DNA from: Caryophanales bacterium UBA1744
GTDB taxonomy: Bacteria > Bacillota_I > Bacilli_A > RFN20 > CAG-826
Length of the DNA stretch: 13,648 nt
Assembly (NCBI GenBank): GCA_002314915.1
Contig: DCHU01000064.1
Location: forward strand, 1 to 13,648
Direction: 5' to 3'
Positions 1-8,157 of the stretch are shown here, piece after piece. The translations under genes were made by a program, and so were the position numbers. Below the pieces are notes generated by a model that was not told the DNA's origin, did no database searches, and saw only the letters and a program-made list of their open reading frames with translations. Positions within the stretch are counted from its first letter, which is position 1, and each line of letters begins with the position of its first letter.

Positions 1-276
1 GCCGCTGCGGCAGTTGAGCTTCTCGGCACTGCGTTGATATTAATCGGAAGGTCTGGAATATTCGATACAGCTGCATTTGGATTCGTCGTTTTAGGTGAGA
101 ATTTAAAGAAAGATGCGACGCACAAATACAAGGATGCATACGACTACAAAACGCAGACTCAAGAAAAAAGAAATCAGCACAAACCATTTCTACTTCCTTA
201 TGTGATTCTTGGCAGTTCATCACTCATTTTGGCCATTTGTTTCACGATTTTGAGTTATTTATTGATAACAAAATAA
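1..276 (+). CDS. C-terminal part of a small membrane protein, DUF3899-like (5' end outside window)
   Basis: The frame is open from base 1, so the start lies upstream of the window and only about 91 C-terminal residues are visible. They form a hydrophobic stretch (VELLGTALILIG), a Gly-Ile-Phe-Asp turn, a second apolar stretch, a charged Lys/Tyr-rich cytoplasmic loop (HKYKDAYDYKTQTQEKRNQH) and a final transmembrane helix (about PFLLPYVILG to SYLLI) ending at TAA. The order of helix, GxFD turn, KYKD-x-YxYK loop and helix resembles DUF3899, a small Bacillota membrane domain of unknown function. That match is from memory of the family pattern. A TTG at 34 could be read as a start, but it sits inside the first helix with no ribosome site before it, so an upstream start is preferred. 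The gene has no visible link to the peptide transporter downstream. Confidence 0.6.
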   Translation, partial: AAAAVELLGTALILIGRSGIFDTAAFGFVVLGENLKKDATHKYKDAYDYKTQTQEKRNQHKPFLLPYVILGSSSLILAICFTILSYLLITK

Positions 277-302
277 ACATAAAAATATCGATGAATTCTT
301 AT

Positions 303-322
303 TTTCGTGTGTGTACGCGAAA
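303..322. promoter_or_regulatory. Imperfect inverted repeat just upstream of the oppA promoter
   Basis: TTTCGTGT at 303-310 and ACGCGAAA at 315-322 can pair over 8 bp (one G-T pair) around a GTGT loop. The repeat ends 7 bases before the TTGACA box at 330. As DNA it could be an operator for a dimeric regulator; as RNA it could be a weak end for the upstream transcript. There is no T-run after it, so it is not a convincing intrinsic terminator. Its role is inferred from position only. Confidence 0.35.
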
Positions 323-329
323 TTAATAA

Positions 330-357
330 TTGACATATTTGCGAATGCGTGGATAGT
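330..357 (+). promoter_or_regulatory. Likely sigma-A promoter of oppA
   Basis: A perfect -35 box TTGACA lies at 330-335. After a 16-base spacer comes GATAGT at 352-357, which matches four of six -10 positions. Transcription would begin near 364 and leave a leader of about 38 bases that carries the AAGGA ribosome site at 388-392, 9 bases before the oppA ATG. The promoter follows the end of the upstream gene and is the only good candidate in the 125-base spacer. Confidence 0.6.
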
Positions 358-401
358 TAAAAGGCAGTTTTTTTACGCGCACAAAGAAAGGAAACACGAA
401 A

Positions 402-3056
402 ATGAACAAAAAAACACAAATAGTATTAAGTTCAATGTTTGCTATTCTCATGCTCGCTTCTTGCGGTGGCGGAGGCGGCAAGAAGACAAGCACAACTCCA
501 TCTGGCGAAGAACAGGAATACACAGGAACGAAGGCTTCTGGCATTTACAACTTCTCAGGCGAGTCATATGAAGAAAAAGCTAAGATTCTCGGACAGCTCG
601 AAGGCTATGCGATGAAACACCACTTAGCAGGCATTCCACTTTATGACGACGCTGGTTATGAATTATTCTCACCACGTATCCAATTAGCATCAAACACATA
701 TGTTCCTAACTATGGTTTCGGTGTCGGCGAATCATCACTTGTTCCATCAGGAAACATGTTCAACGGTTCACCAATCGACAGCTCAAAGGTCTCAAACCCA
801 AGCTACTTCCAGGCATACTCAACTGAAGACTCTGGTACATACAACTACTGGAACTCATCAGGTTCAGACGTCGCCGGTAAGAGCGGCATGATCTGCTCAT
901 CATACTTCTCAACAAGAATGAACGCAGACAAGACAGGTTATGAATGGGAAGGCGAACTCTCACGTGTCGATGCTCCAATCGCACTTGACGAGAACGGTAA
1001 TGTCGTCGACTCATCAGCTAAAGGATTCACATCAAGATTCTGGAGAGTTCCAGTCTATTGCGCTGAATATTTAGCAAAGAACCCAGTTGCAGATAGACAG
1101 TTTGTCTATTCAACATCAGAGAATTCAAAATATCACACAGAATTCAACGGACGCGAAATTAAACTCGAGGACTATTTAACTCCATTCAAGACAATGCTCG
1201 ACAACGCATATTCTCGTGCATCAGGTCTCATCGATGACGCTTCAGGTTTCTATGGATGCTCAGACTATCTCTATGCATCAGACAGAAACAAAGACTGGGG
1301 CGCAACAACAAGAACTGCTCCAACAAAGGATGGTTCATACTTCAACGGCGTTGGAATCAAACTCAACACAACCGAGAACTCCATCGACTTCAAGTTCATC
1401 ACCCCAATCACACAGTTCTATGCTAAGTACAACACAGCATCATCTCTCTACTCACCTATCCCACAGGCATTCTTAGACAAGATCGGTGTCAGCAACTATG
1501 GCTTAATCGGTAAGTCATCAGAGCCAACACAGAACGTTGACAACCTCATCTCATGCGGCGCTTATATCGTCGACTCATGGGAACAGGTCAAGGAAACCGT
1601 CTATAGAAAGAATCCAACTTACAACAGACAGGATAGAATCAAATTCGAAGGTTACGTCGAAACTGGTTATCAGGATGAAGAAGCAGCATTCCAGGGCTTC
1701 TTAAACGGCGTCATCGACGAAATCACAGTTCCTTCAAAGCACGTCGCTGAGTATGCATCAAACCCTCAGGCACGTAAGACCGAAGGTACAACAGTCATCA
1801 AGATCAACGTCAACTCATGCACACAGTCACAGTGGGAAAAGTACTTCGGTGTCAACGGCACAGCTTACCCACACGCTAACGAGAAGACATACTGGGACGT
1901 CAAGCCAATCATGTCCAACGACGACTTCCTCGACGGATTATACTTCTGTATGAACCGTGCTGAGCTTGCTCAGAAGACAGGTCACAACCCAGCTTACAGC
2001 TACTTATCAAGCGCTTATAAGATCAACCCAGAAGAAGACTTAGCATTCCGCGACACTTCAGCTGGTAAGGCAGTCATCGCAGACTATCTCGATGTTAAGA
2101 CAAACGGCATCGAAGGTTACTCGCCTGCTATGGCACAGCAGATGTTCGAGAAGGCAATCAAGGACCTTGTTGCTGATGGAACATATGACGAGGATGAAAC
2201 AATCACATTGAAGTTCTGGTGGAGAAAAGACGAGAACCTCAACAACCTCGGAACAACTCTTAAGGCTTACATGGAACAGCCATTCAACGACGCAGCAAAG
2301 AAGCTCGGTTACGGCATGACACTCGTCATCGACAACGCAGTCGCAGGCTCTTCATACACAGACGCATACTCCAAGATGGACCAGGGCGAATTCGACTTCG
2401 CCGAAGGCGCAATCACAGGTAACGTCTTAAACCCACTCTCATTCATGTCTGTCATTTGTTCAAACAGCCTCTCACAGGGCTTCACAACAAACTGGGGCGA
2501 TGACACATCATTAGTCTCAGCTAAGGATCCAGTCATGTACAAGGGCGTTGCATGGTCATATGACGCTCTCCAGGTCGCTGCAAACGGCGCAGCTGTCGTT
2601 GAAAAGGGACACAACGTCGATCCAGTCAAGTCAACAAACCAGCCATCAGAAGAAGCATGCTATGTTGACGGTAAGTTCGCTAAGATCGGCTTCGAAGTTC
2701 CAGACATCTTAAACGATGACGGTGAACAGGCAATCGAATACACAGTTAAGTATGCTTCGTTACAGTTCGCAAAGGGCGGATCAAACCGAGGTTACTACTA
2801 CAACTATCAGCCAAGCGATTTCGATAAGCCAGCAGAACTCGGAATCGACGGATACTATGTATTCACATTGAAGACAGCAACAATCCAGGCATATGCACAG
2901 AACATTGCAAATGCTGCAGGAATGGACATCGATACATTCGTCTTATTAGTCGGATTCGACTGCTACTTCAAGGATTCAGGCGTTGAAAAGTCACTCCAGG
3001 CACAAGTTTCTGTTAAACTTGAGCAGATTGGATGTGAACCAGTCAACCCACAGTAG
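402..3056 (+). CDS. oppA: Oligopeptide ABC transporter substrate-binding lipoprotein (OppA family, enlarged)
   Basis: This is the peptide-capturing lipoprotein of the Opp importer, anchored on the outer face of the membrane. The signal peptide ends in a lipobox, Leu18-Ala-Ser-Cys21, followed by a glycine run and a Ser/Thr/Lys linker. SBP_bac_5 hallmarks are visible: NLISCGAYIVDSW (381-393) and RKNPTYNRQDRIKF (402-415), matching the GAY...RNPxY block of OppA; LNGVIDE (434-440); and a C-terminal lobe block with FDFAEGAI (664-671) and NPLSFMSVICSNSL (677-690). At 884 residues it is far longer than the usual 540 or so. Residues 51-110 resemble the segment that normally closes an OppA, and about 140 C-terminal residues (745-884) have no obvious OppA counterpart. 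Ten cysteines follow the lipid cysteine. The ATG at 402 is set by AAGGA at 388-392 and the signal peptide. An intrinsic terminator separates it from oppB. The family is confident; peptide as the substrate is inferred from the neighbours. Confidence 0.9.
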   Translation: MNKKTQIVLSSMFAILMLASCGGGGGKKTSTTPSGEEQEYTGTKASGIYNFSGESYEEKAKILGQLEGYAMKHHLAGIPLYDDAGYELFSPRIQLASNTYVPNYGFGVGESSLVPSGNMFNGSPIDSSKVSNPSYFQAYSTEDSGTYNYWNSSGSDVAGKSGMICSSYFSTRMNADKTGYEWEGELSRVDAPIALDENGNVVDSSAKGFTSRFWRVPVYCAEYLAKNPVADRQFVYSTSENSKYHTEFNGREIKLEDYLTPFKTMLDNAYSRASGLIDDASGFYGCSDYLYASDRNKDWGATTRTAPTKDGSYFNGVGIKLNTTENSIDFKFITPITQFYAKYNTASSLYSPIPQAFLDKIGVSNYGLIGKSSEPTQNVDNLISCGAYIVDSWEQVKETVYRKNPTYNRQDRIKFEGYVETGYQDEEAAFQGFLNGVIDEITVPSKHVAEYASNPQARKTEGTTVIKINVNSCTQSQWEKYFGVNGTAYPHANEKTYWDVKPIMSNDDFLDGLYFCMNRAELAQKTGHNPAYSYLSSAYKINPEEDLAFRDTSAGKAVIADYLDVKTNGIEGYSPAMAQQMFEKAIKDLVADGTYDEDETITLKFWWRKDENLNNLGTTLKAYMEQPFNDAAKKLGYGMTLVIDNAVAGSSYTDAYSKMDQGEFDFAEGAITGNVLNPLSFMSVICSNSLSQGFTTNWGDDTSLVSAKDPVMYKGVAWSYDALQVAANGAAVVEKGHNVDPVKSTNQPSEEACYVDGKFAKIGFEVPDILNDDGEQAIEYTVKYASLQFAKGGSNRGYYYNYQPSDFDKPAELGIDGYYVFTLKTATIQAYAQNIANAAGMDIDTFVLLVGFDCYFKDSGVEKSLQAQVSVKLEQIGCEPVNPQ

Positions 3057-3080
3057 TTGAAGGCAACTAAAAATAAAATT

Positions 3081-3105
3081 AGGGTCGTTTATAACGGCCC
3101 TTTTT
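3081..3105 (+). terminator. Intrinsic terminator after oppA
   Basis: AGGGTCGTT (3081-3089) pairs with AACGGCCCT (3093-3101) around a TAT loop. The stem has 9 bp with one G-T pair and runs straight into a T-run. The A-rich stretch before the stem mirrors the T/A-rich tail. The hairpin lies between oppA and oppB, so it would make oppA the more abundant transcript while partial read-through could still feed the permease genes. This is common for binding-protein genes in ABC operons. Confidence 0.85.
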
Positions 3106-3107
3106 AT

Positions 3108-3136
3108 TTCACTTGCATACGCATATGTGATATATT
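3108..3136 (+). promoter_or_regulatory. Candidate promoter of the oppB-to-protease gene run
   Basis: TTCACT (3108-3113, four of six -35 matches) is followed 17 bases later by TATATT at 3131-3136, with TG at 3128-3129 giving an extended -10. It begins in the T-rich tail of the oppA terminator and lies about 34 bases before the oppB start. A ribosome site GAGGT at 3159-3163 follows, 6 bases before the ATG. It is the natural source of transcript for genes beyond the terminator, but it was identified by eye only. Confidence 0.5.
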
Positions 3137-3169
3137 TTTCTAGGCAAGCTATTTGCTTGAGGTATTTTT

Positions 3170-4237
3170 ATGTGGAAATATGTTTTGAAAAGATTGGGGT
3201 TGTTGTTGATTACAACATTCATCATCCTCTCGCTCACTTACATTCTTCTCCAGTGCTTACCTGTTGAGGTACCTAGAGGAAGTAAGACGGCAATCATCGA
3301 GTTCTATCAGACTCAGGTCAATCTCGGCTATTACAGAAGAATAGACGAGACAATGGGAGATATCTATACACAGTATGTCGCCGGCAACTTGAAAGCGGAC
3401 TATATGTTCGCCCCTACAGGCGGCAAACCTGTCTACTATGTCTCATTACCTGTCATGGTCAGATATTGGAACTGGATTAAGAACATCTTCACCAAGTGGG
3501 ACTGGGGTACTTCAACTCAGATCTCAATTGGTCAGTCAGCAATCTCTATCATTATGAGAAAGCTCCCTGTTTCAATGAAATTGAACATCATTTCAATGAT
3601 CATTTCCGTCCCATGCGGTATCGGACTTGGTATTTGGGCTGCTCTTAAAAAGAACAAATTAACCGACCACATTATTTCAACATTGGTCATGGTCTTTATT
3701 TCCGTTCCATCATTCGTTCTCATTTCCTTCTTACTCATCTGGCTTGCCTACGGCACAGGCCTTGTTGGCTATCAGTGGCCAACAATGCAGCAGGCACAGA
3801 ACTGGGTGGTCGCCCTCAAGGGTTATGTCATCCCAGTCATGGCGTTATGCTTCGGTTCCATCGCAGGATTCGCGCGTTACACACGTGCAGAATTATGCGA
3901 GGTTATGTCTTCCGAGTTCTTGCTCTTAGCTAGAACAAAAGGTCTTACAAGAGGCCAGGCGGTCGTCAAACACGCATTAAGAAACTCAATGGTTCCAATC
4001 GTTCCAATGATTATCGGAGAATTCGTCGGCATCTTATCAGGTTCCATGATTCTCGAGCAGTTATACGGTATTCCAGGTATCGGATCACTCTTCGTAACCG
4101 CGTTAACCACTAAAGACTATTCCGTTGTCATGGTAGATATGGCTATCTACACACTCATCGGATTACTCGCAACATTGGTCGTCGACTTATCTTATGGTAT
4201 CGTCGACCCACGTATCAGAATGGGGGCAAGCAAATAA
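3170..4237 (+). CDS. oppB: Oligopeptide ABC transporter permease OppB
   Basis: OppB is one of the two membrane subunits forming the peptide channel. At 355 residues it is slightly longer than typical family members. TM1 lies at about 10-30, then an extracellular stretch (33-130) leads to core helices near 138-159, 168-193, 212-236, 272-295 and 318-340. The cytoplasmic EAA loop that docks the ATPases is at about 250-275 (LLLARTKGLTRGQAVVKHAL, then NSMVPIVP). The family signature EQLYGIPGIGSL is at 296-307, and the chain ends in DPRIR, typical of OppB/DppB. ATG at 3170 is chosen because GAGGT sits 6 bases upstream and the protein opens with WKYVLKRLGLLL, the usual OppB start. Its TAA shares one base with the oppC ATG, so translation is probably coupled. 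Confidence 0.93.
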   Translation: MWKYVLKRLGLLLITTFIILSLTYILLQCLPVEVPRGSKTAIIEFYQTQVNLGYYRRIDETMGDIYTQYVAGNLKADYMFAPTGGKPVYYVSLPVMVRYWNWIKNIFTKWDWGTSTQISIGQSAISIIMRKLPVSMKLNIISMIISVPCGIGLGIWAALKKNKLTDHIISTLVMVFISVPSFVLISFLLIWLAYGTGLVGYQWPTMQQAQNWVVALKGYVIPVMALCFGSIAGFARYTRAELCEVMSSEFLLLARTKGLTRGQAVVKHALRNSMVPIVPMIIGEFVGILSGSMILEQLYGIPGIGSLFVTALTTKDYSVVMVDMAIYTLIGLLATLVVDLSYGIVDPRIRMGASK

Positions 4238-6501
4238 TGGGCATTAAGAAAAACAAAGCTCAAGAGACCGTTATTGAAGATGTCTCCGAGAGCAAGATCA
4301 AATTCTCTGACGCACAGGATTTCGAGTATGTTCAGCTCGATTCATCAATCCACGATCAGAAGTTCAAAACAAAACCAACAACCTTCTTGAAGGACGCGAT
4401 GAAGAGATTCGTTAAGAATAAGTCTTCAGTCGTCGCAGCATCCATCCTTGGTGTTCTCATCATGATGGCAATCGTCGTCCCTCTTGCAGATCAGAACAAC
4501 ATCGATGCGAACAACGATATCGCAACATTCCTCCCACCAAAGTGGTTCAGCAACTACAATGGCGGATTCATGGATGGAACAGGAAAGGTCTCCAATGTTA
4601 CATTGGACCCAGATAATGGTTACTATCCAGCCGCAGATGACAACGGAAACTACAAATACAGAAAAGAAGGTGTCGTCGGCGAAATCAAGAGAGAAACCGG
4701 CTATGCAGACTCTCCAACAAAGGTCGTCTTGAAGTATGGTCAGAAAGGCACAATCTCATTAACAACAGATGAGGACCACACCGCTGATACATATATCATC
4801 TCAAATCAGTTCAACCTCGATTTGACCGCAAACTACGACATCAGCTTCAAACTCAACAAAGAGTATTGCGAGAATGAAGGTAGCTATCCTGAATATGCTT
4901 TATGCATCTTCTCCGACCAAAAGGCAAAAGATGGCACAGGCATCTTCCCAATCACTGCTCTCTCAACAGAGTATGAGACAGAAGACCATGAAGCATTCAC
5001 AATCTCCAACGTCGCTAACGTATTAACAAGCGCAGATGGATATGATAGCTCATACTCATTCGACAACGCTTCAATCGGATTCCTTTTAAAAGGAAACACC
5101 GACAACTTACAGAAGACACTCTACATCTCATCTATCGATATCAAGAAAGATGGTGCACCTGTCACATATACAGATGTTGAGACATCAACTGAGGTTAACG
5201 TTGGATTCACAGACGCAACAAGAGGTTATCCATCGTGGAAGAACTTCTATAGCGAAGTCAAATCAACAGTCGGCCTTTATCACTCAGAAATCACAGTCGG
5301 ATCATTCACATATGACTACTACGCTGCAGCATACTGCAACGATGAGTGGGACTTCACAGAATCTGATTTAGAGAGATTCATGGAACTCGGCTACCTCGAA
5401 GAGGAATACGCTTGGTACAAGGTTCTCCCAACATCAGTCTCCAAATTCCCTGGCGACGTCAAGACTCCAGCAGTCTATTACACCCAGGAAGAATGCGACG
5501 CAATCAACGCTCAGTATGGCTTAAACCCTGGCGATTATGGTTATAGAACAACCTCCGACATCAAAGAGGAAGAGGTTCTCTATGCATCAAACGATCTTTA
5601 TCAGATCGCTGGTGAATACTGGGTCAAAGACACCTTAGGTGTCGCTGATCTCGTTTTGACCGAGAAGGGCAAAGAAATGTGCCCTGCTGAAAAGGCATTA
5701 AGCGTCACAGTCAACAAATTCGGCTCATTCGAGTCAAAGTCACTCCACTGTGAGAGAAGCAGATACAAATACTTCTATTACATGGGCTACACCGCAAAGT
5801 GCGCAAAAGTTAACTACATCTTCGGAACAGACGCTCAGGGACATGACTTCTTCAAAGTCGTCTTCGCTGGTCTTCTCACTTCCCTTGAGTTAGGCGTTCT
5901 TGCTTCAGCAATCAACATCGTCATCGGCGTTGTCTGGGGCGCAATCTCAGGTTACTTCGGTGGATGGGTAGACGTTCTTATGGAACGTTTCTGCGAAATC
6001 CTTGGAGGTATGCCGTTCATCGTCTTGATGACACTCATTGTCTTGCTCTTCGGTAAGTCCAACTTCTGGATCTTCCTGTTCTGCTTATGCTTAACCGGAT
6101 GGATGGGCACAGCACACGTCACACGTTCACAGTTCTACCGTTATAGAGGACGTGAATATGTTCTTGCATCTAGAACATTGGGTGCAAGCGACTGGAGACT
6201 TATCTTCCTCCACATCCTCCCAAACGGCATCGGAACAATCGTCACAAGCGCAGTTCTCATGATTCCAGGAGTCATCTTCTCAGAAGCGTCAATCTCCTAC
6301 TTATTGCCTGGCGCTCTCTCATTCCAGGGAGCAACATCCTTCGGTTTGACCCTTTCAACCGCTCAAGGATTCATCCAGTTATATCCATACATGATCGTTT
6401 CATCATCAATCGTCATGTCACTCATCATGATTTGCTTCAACCTCTTCGGCAACGGCTTACGTGATGCATTCAACCCAACAACGAAAGGAGCGGCAATCTA
6501 A
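4237..6501 (+). CDS. oppC: Oligopeptide ABC transporter permease OppC with a large extracellular insert
   Basis: OppC is the second channel subunit. The cytoplasmic N-terminus and TM1 (about 62-83) are ordinary. The transport domain resumes at the OppC/DppC hallmark GTDAQGHDFF (530-539), continues through helices near 541-570 and 590-625, the EAA loop (about 640-670, EYVLASRTLGASDWRLIFLH then ILPN), and helices near 665-690 and 715-738, and ends in GLRDAFNP. Between TM1 and GTD lie about 440 residues instead of the usual few dozen, giving 754 residues against roughly 300-350. This insert should face outside. Its first half (about 115-305) looks rich in beta strands; the rest is mixed, with tyrosine- and acid-rich patches and seven cysteines. 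It shows no motif I recognise. The insert stays in frame and its codon use matches the flanks, so it is not an assembly error. ATG overlaps the oppB stop by one base; a G-run at 4222-4226 is a weak ribosome site. Confidence 0.92.
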   Translation: MGIKKNKAQETVIEDVSESKIKFSDAQDFEYVQLDSSIHDQKFKTKPTTFLKDAMKRFVKNKSSVVAASILGVLIMMAIVVPLADQNNIDANNDIATFLPPKWFSNYNGGFMDGTGKVSNVTLDPDNGYYPAADDNGNYKYRKEGVVGEIKRETGYADSPTKVVLKYGQKGTISLTTDEDHTADTYIISNQFNLDLTANYDISFKLNKEYCENEGSYPEYALCIFSDQKAKDGTGIFPITALSTEYETEDHEAFTISNVANVLTSADGYDSSYSFDNASIGFLLKGNTDNLQKTLYISSIDIKKDGAPVTYTDVETSTEVNVGFTDATRGYPSWKNFYSEVKSTVGLYHSEITVGSFTYDYYAAAYCNDEWDFTESDLERFMELGYLEEEYAWYKVLPTSVSKFPGDVKTPAVYYTQEECDAINAQYGLNPGDYGYRTTSDIKEEEVLYASNDLYQIAGEYWVKDTLGVADLVLTEKGKEMCPAEKALSVTVNKFGSFESKSLHCERSRYKYFYYMGYTAKCAKVNYIFGTDAQGHDFFKVVFAGLLTSLELGVLASAINIVIGVVWGAISGYFGGWVDVLMERFCEILGGMPFIVLMTLIVLLFGKSNFWIFLFCLCLTGWMGTAHVTRSQFYRYRGREYVLASRTLGASDWRLIFLHILPNGIGTIVTSAVLMIPGVIFSEASISYLLPGALSFQGATSFGLTLSTAQGFIQLYPYMIVSSSIVMSLIMICFNLFGNGLRDAFNPTTKGAAI

Positions 6502-8156
6502 TGGAAAACAAGAAAAATTCCGTGGGTACAATCGATTACCCATATACAGTCGGTCCAGTTCCAGAAGGAAAATCCGTTGTTCTCTCAGTCAGAAACTTAG
6601 CCATCAGCTTCTCAACAGACGATGGCTTCGTCAAAGCTGTCCGTGGAGTCGCATTCGACTTATACAAAGGTGAAACCTTATGTATCGTCGGAGAATCAGG
6701 CTCCGGTAAGTCAGTCACCTCAAAGACCATCATGGGTATTCTTGCGGGCAACGCCCACATCGACTCAGGTGAAGTCACATATGAAGGCGAAGACTTAACA
6801 AAAATCGCTGAGGATGAATTCCACAGAATCCGTGGCACCAAGATCGGCATGATCTTCCAGGATCCTTTATCATCCTTAAACCCAATCAAGAAGATTGGAA
6901 AACAGATTACCGAGGTCATGATCACCAACGGTAACAAAGTTAAGAGAATGTATGACAACCTCATCAACGCAGAGCTCATCAAGTTGAAGAATGACCAGAG
7001 ACTTCTCGCTCTTGCAAAAGATGACATCGCATTCAAAAAGAAAGACAAGAACGCAACTCCTGAAGATATCGCTAAGGCGGTTGAGTTCTATAACTCAGAA
7101 AAGGTTAGACTCACTCCAATCATCGCCGCAGATAAGGTTGCCTTAGCTGCCAAGAAGAAAGAAGCGAAGAAAGCAACAGACGAATTCGTTAAGACAGTCA
7201 AAGCTCGCCACAAAGAGAAAGAGGCTGCTTTAGCAGAAAGAGTTAAGGCTGCAAAAGAGGCTTATAAGGCCGCGGTTGCAGAGGAAAACGCAAGATATAG
7301 CGAAGAAATCGCAAATATCTCTAAGAACGAGAATAATCTCCGCGAAACAGAGGTATTGAACGCGAAAGACTATGCATATGGTATCCATATGTATAAGTTA
7401 TCTCTTATCAAAGCGGAATACGCTCCTCAGATCGACCAGTTCGCCAACTTCATCTCTGAGAGAAGACGCTATGTCTCCGAACTCAAAGTCACAAACAAAG
7501 AGGCAAAGAGAAGAGCGCTCAAGATCATGGCGGAAGTAGGTATCCCATATCCAGAGAAGAGATACGATCAGTATCCATTCGAGTTCTCAGGTGGTATGAG
7601 ACAGCGTATCGTCATCGCTATCGCCTTAACCGCTGACCCAGATGTTCTCATCTGTGATGAGCCAACAACCGCTCTCGACGTTACTATCCAGGCTCAGATT
7701 CTTGAGCTTATCAACAGACTTAAAGTCGCAAGAAACATGTCCGTCATGTTCATTACTCACGACTTAGGAGTTGTTGCTAACATGGCTGATAGAGTCGTCG
7801 TCATGTACGCAGGTAAGATTGTTGAATATGGTACCGCACACGATATCTTCTATTCTCCAGCTCACCCATATACATGGGCACTCTTGTCATCTATCCCAGA
7901 CGTCGATTCCAAGGAAAAGCTCGAAGCAATTCCTGGAACTCCACCAAACATGCTCTTCCCACCAGAGGGAGACGCATTCGCACTCCGTTCCAAATACGCT
8001 TTAGGCATCGACTTCAAAGAGGAGCCTAAGATGTATCAGATCTCAGACACTCACTACGCATCAACTTGGTTGCTTGATGAAAGAGCACCTGAGGCAGTCA
8101 TGCCAAAGATCGTCTCCACCCGTATTGAGAACTCACTAAGAAAGGCAGGTAAGTAA
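6501..8156 (+). CDS. oppD: Oligopeptide ABC transporter ATPase OppD with a helical insert
   Basis: OppD is one of two cytoplasmic ATPases powering peptide import. Walker A is GESGSGKS (64-71), the Q-loop glutamine is Q120 in IFQDPLSSLNP, the signature is FSGGMRQR (362-369), Walker B is LICDEP (383-388) followed by TTALD, and the switch histidine is H420 in ITHDLG, so the site looks intact. The C-terminal oligopeptide region starts with AHPYTWALLSSIPD (454-467). The cysteines that bind an iron-sulfur cluster in many OppD/DppD proteins are absent; the tail has DAFALRSKYA and later DTHYASTWLL, as I recall for many Gram-positive OppD. Between Q-loop and signature (about 145-330) lies a Lys/Glu/Ala-rich insert, probably a long coiled coil, raising the length to 551 from about 340. 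The ATG overlaps the oppC stop; AAAGGAG just upstream is a strong ribosome site. Confidence 0.94.
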   Translation: MENKKNSVGTIDYPYTVGPVPEGKSVVLSVRNLAISFSTDDGFVKAVRGVAFDLYKGETLCIVGESGSGKSVTSKTIMGILAGNAHIDSGEVTYEGEDLTKIAEDEFHRIRGTKIGMIFQDPLSSLNPIKKIGKQITEVMITNGNKVKRMYDNLINAELIKLKNDQRLLALAKDDIAFKKKDKNATPEDIAKAVEFYNSEKVRLTPIIAADKVALAAKKKEAKKATDEFVKTVKARHKEKEAALAERVKAAKEAYKAAVAEENARYSEEIANISKNENNLRETEVLNAKDYAYGIHMYKLSLIKAEYAPQIDQFANFISERRRYVSELKVTNKEAKRRALKIMAEVGIPYPEKRYDQYPFEFSGGMRQRIVIAIALTADPDVLICDEPTTALDVTIQAQILELINRLKVARNMSVMFITHDLGVVANMADRVVVMYAGKIVEYGTAHDIFYSPAHPYTWALLSSIPDVDSKEKLEAIPGTPPNMLFPPEGDAFALRSKYALGIDFKEEPKMYQISDTHYASTWLLDERAPEAVMPKIVSTRIENSLRKAGK

Positions 8157-8157
8157 T

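Noticed and set aside
303..330. A CcpA cre site upstream of oppA
   Set aside because: The inverted repeat lacks the consensus TG...CA ends around the central CG, so the match is too poor to claim.
3144..3160. Small hairpin CAAGC/GCTTG just before the oppB ribosome site as a riboswitch or thermosensor
   Set aside because: The stem is only 5 bp and touches just one base of the ribosome site; no larger conserved RNA fold is apparent.
6536..7048. A 170-codon open frame on the minus strand within oppD
   Set aside because: It lies wholly opposite the Walker A and Q-loop coding region, its translation has low-complexity features of a codon-bias shadow, and there is no promoter or separate gene context for it.
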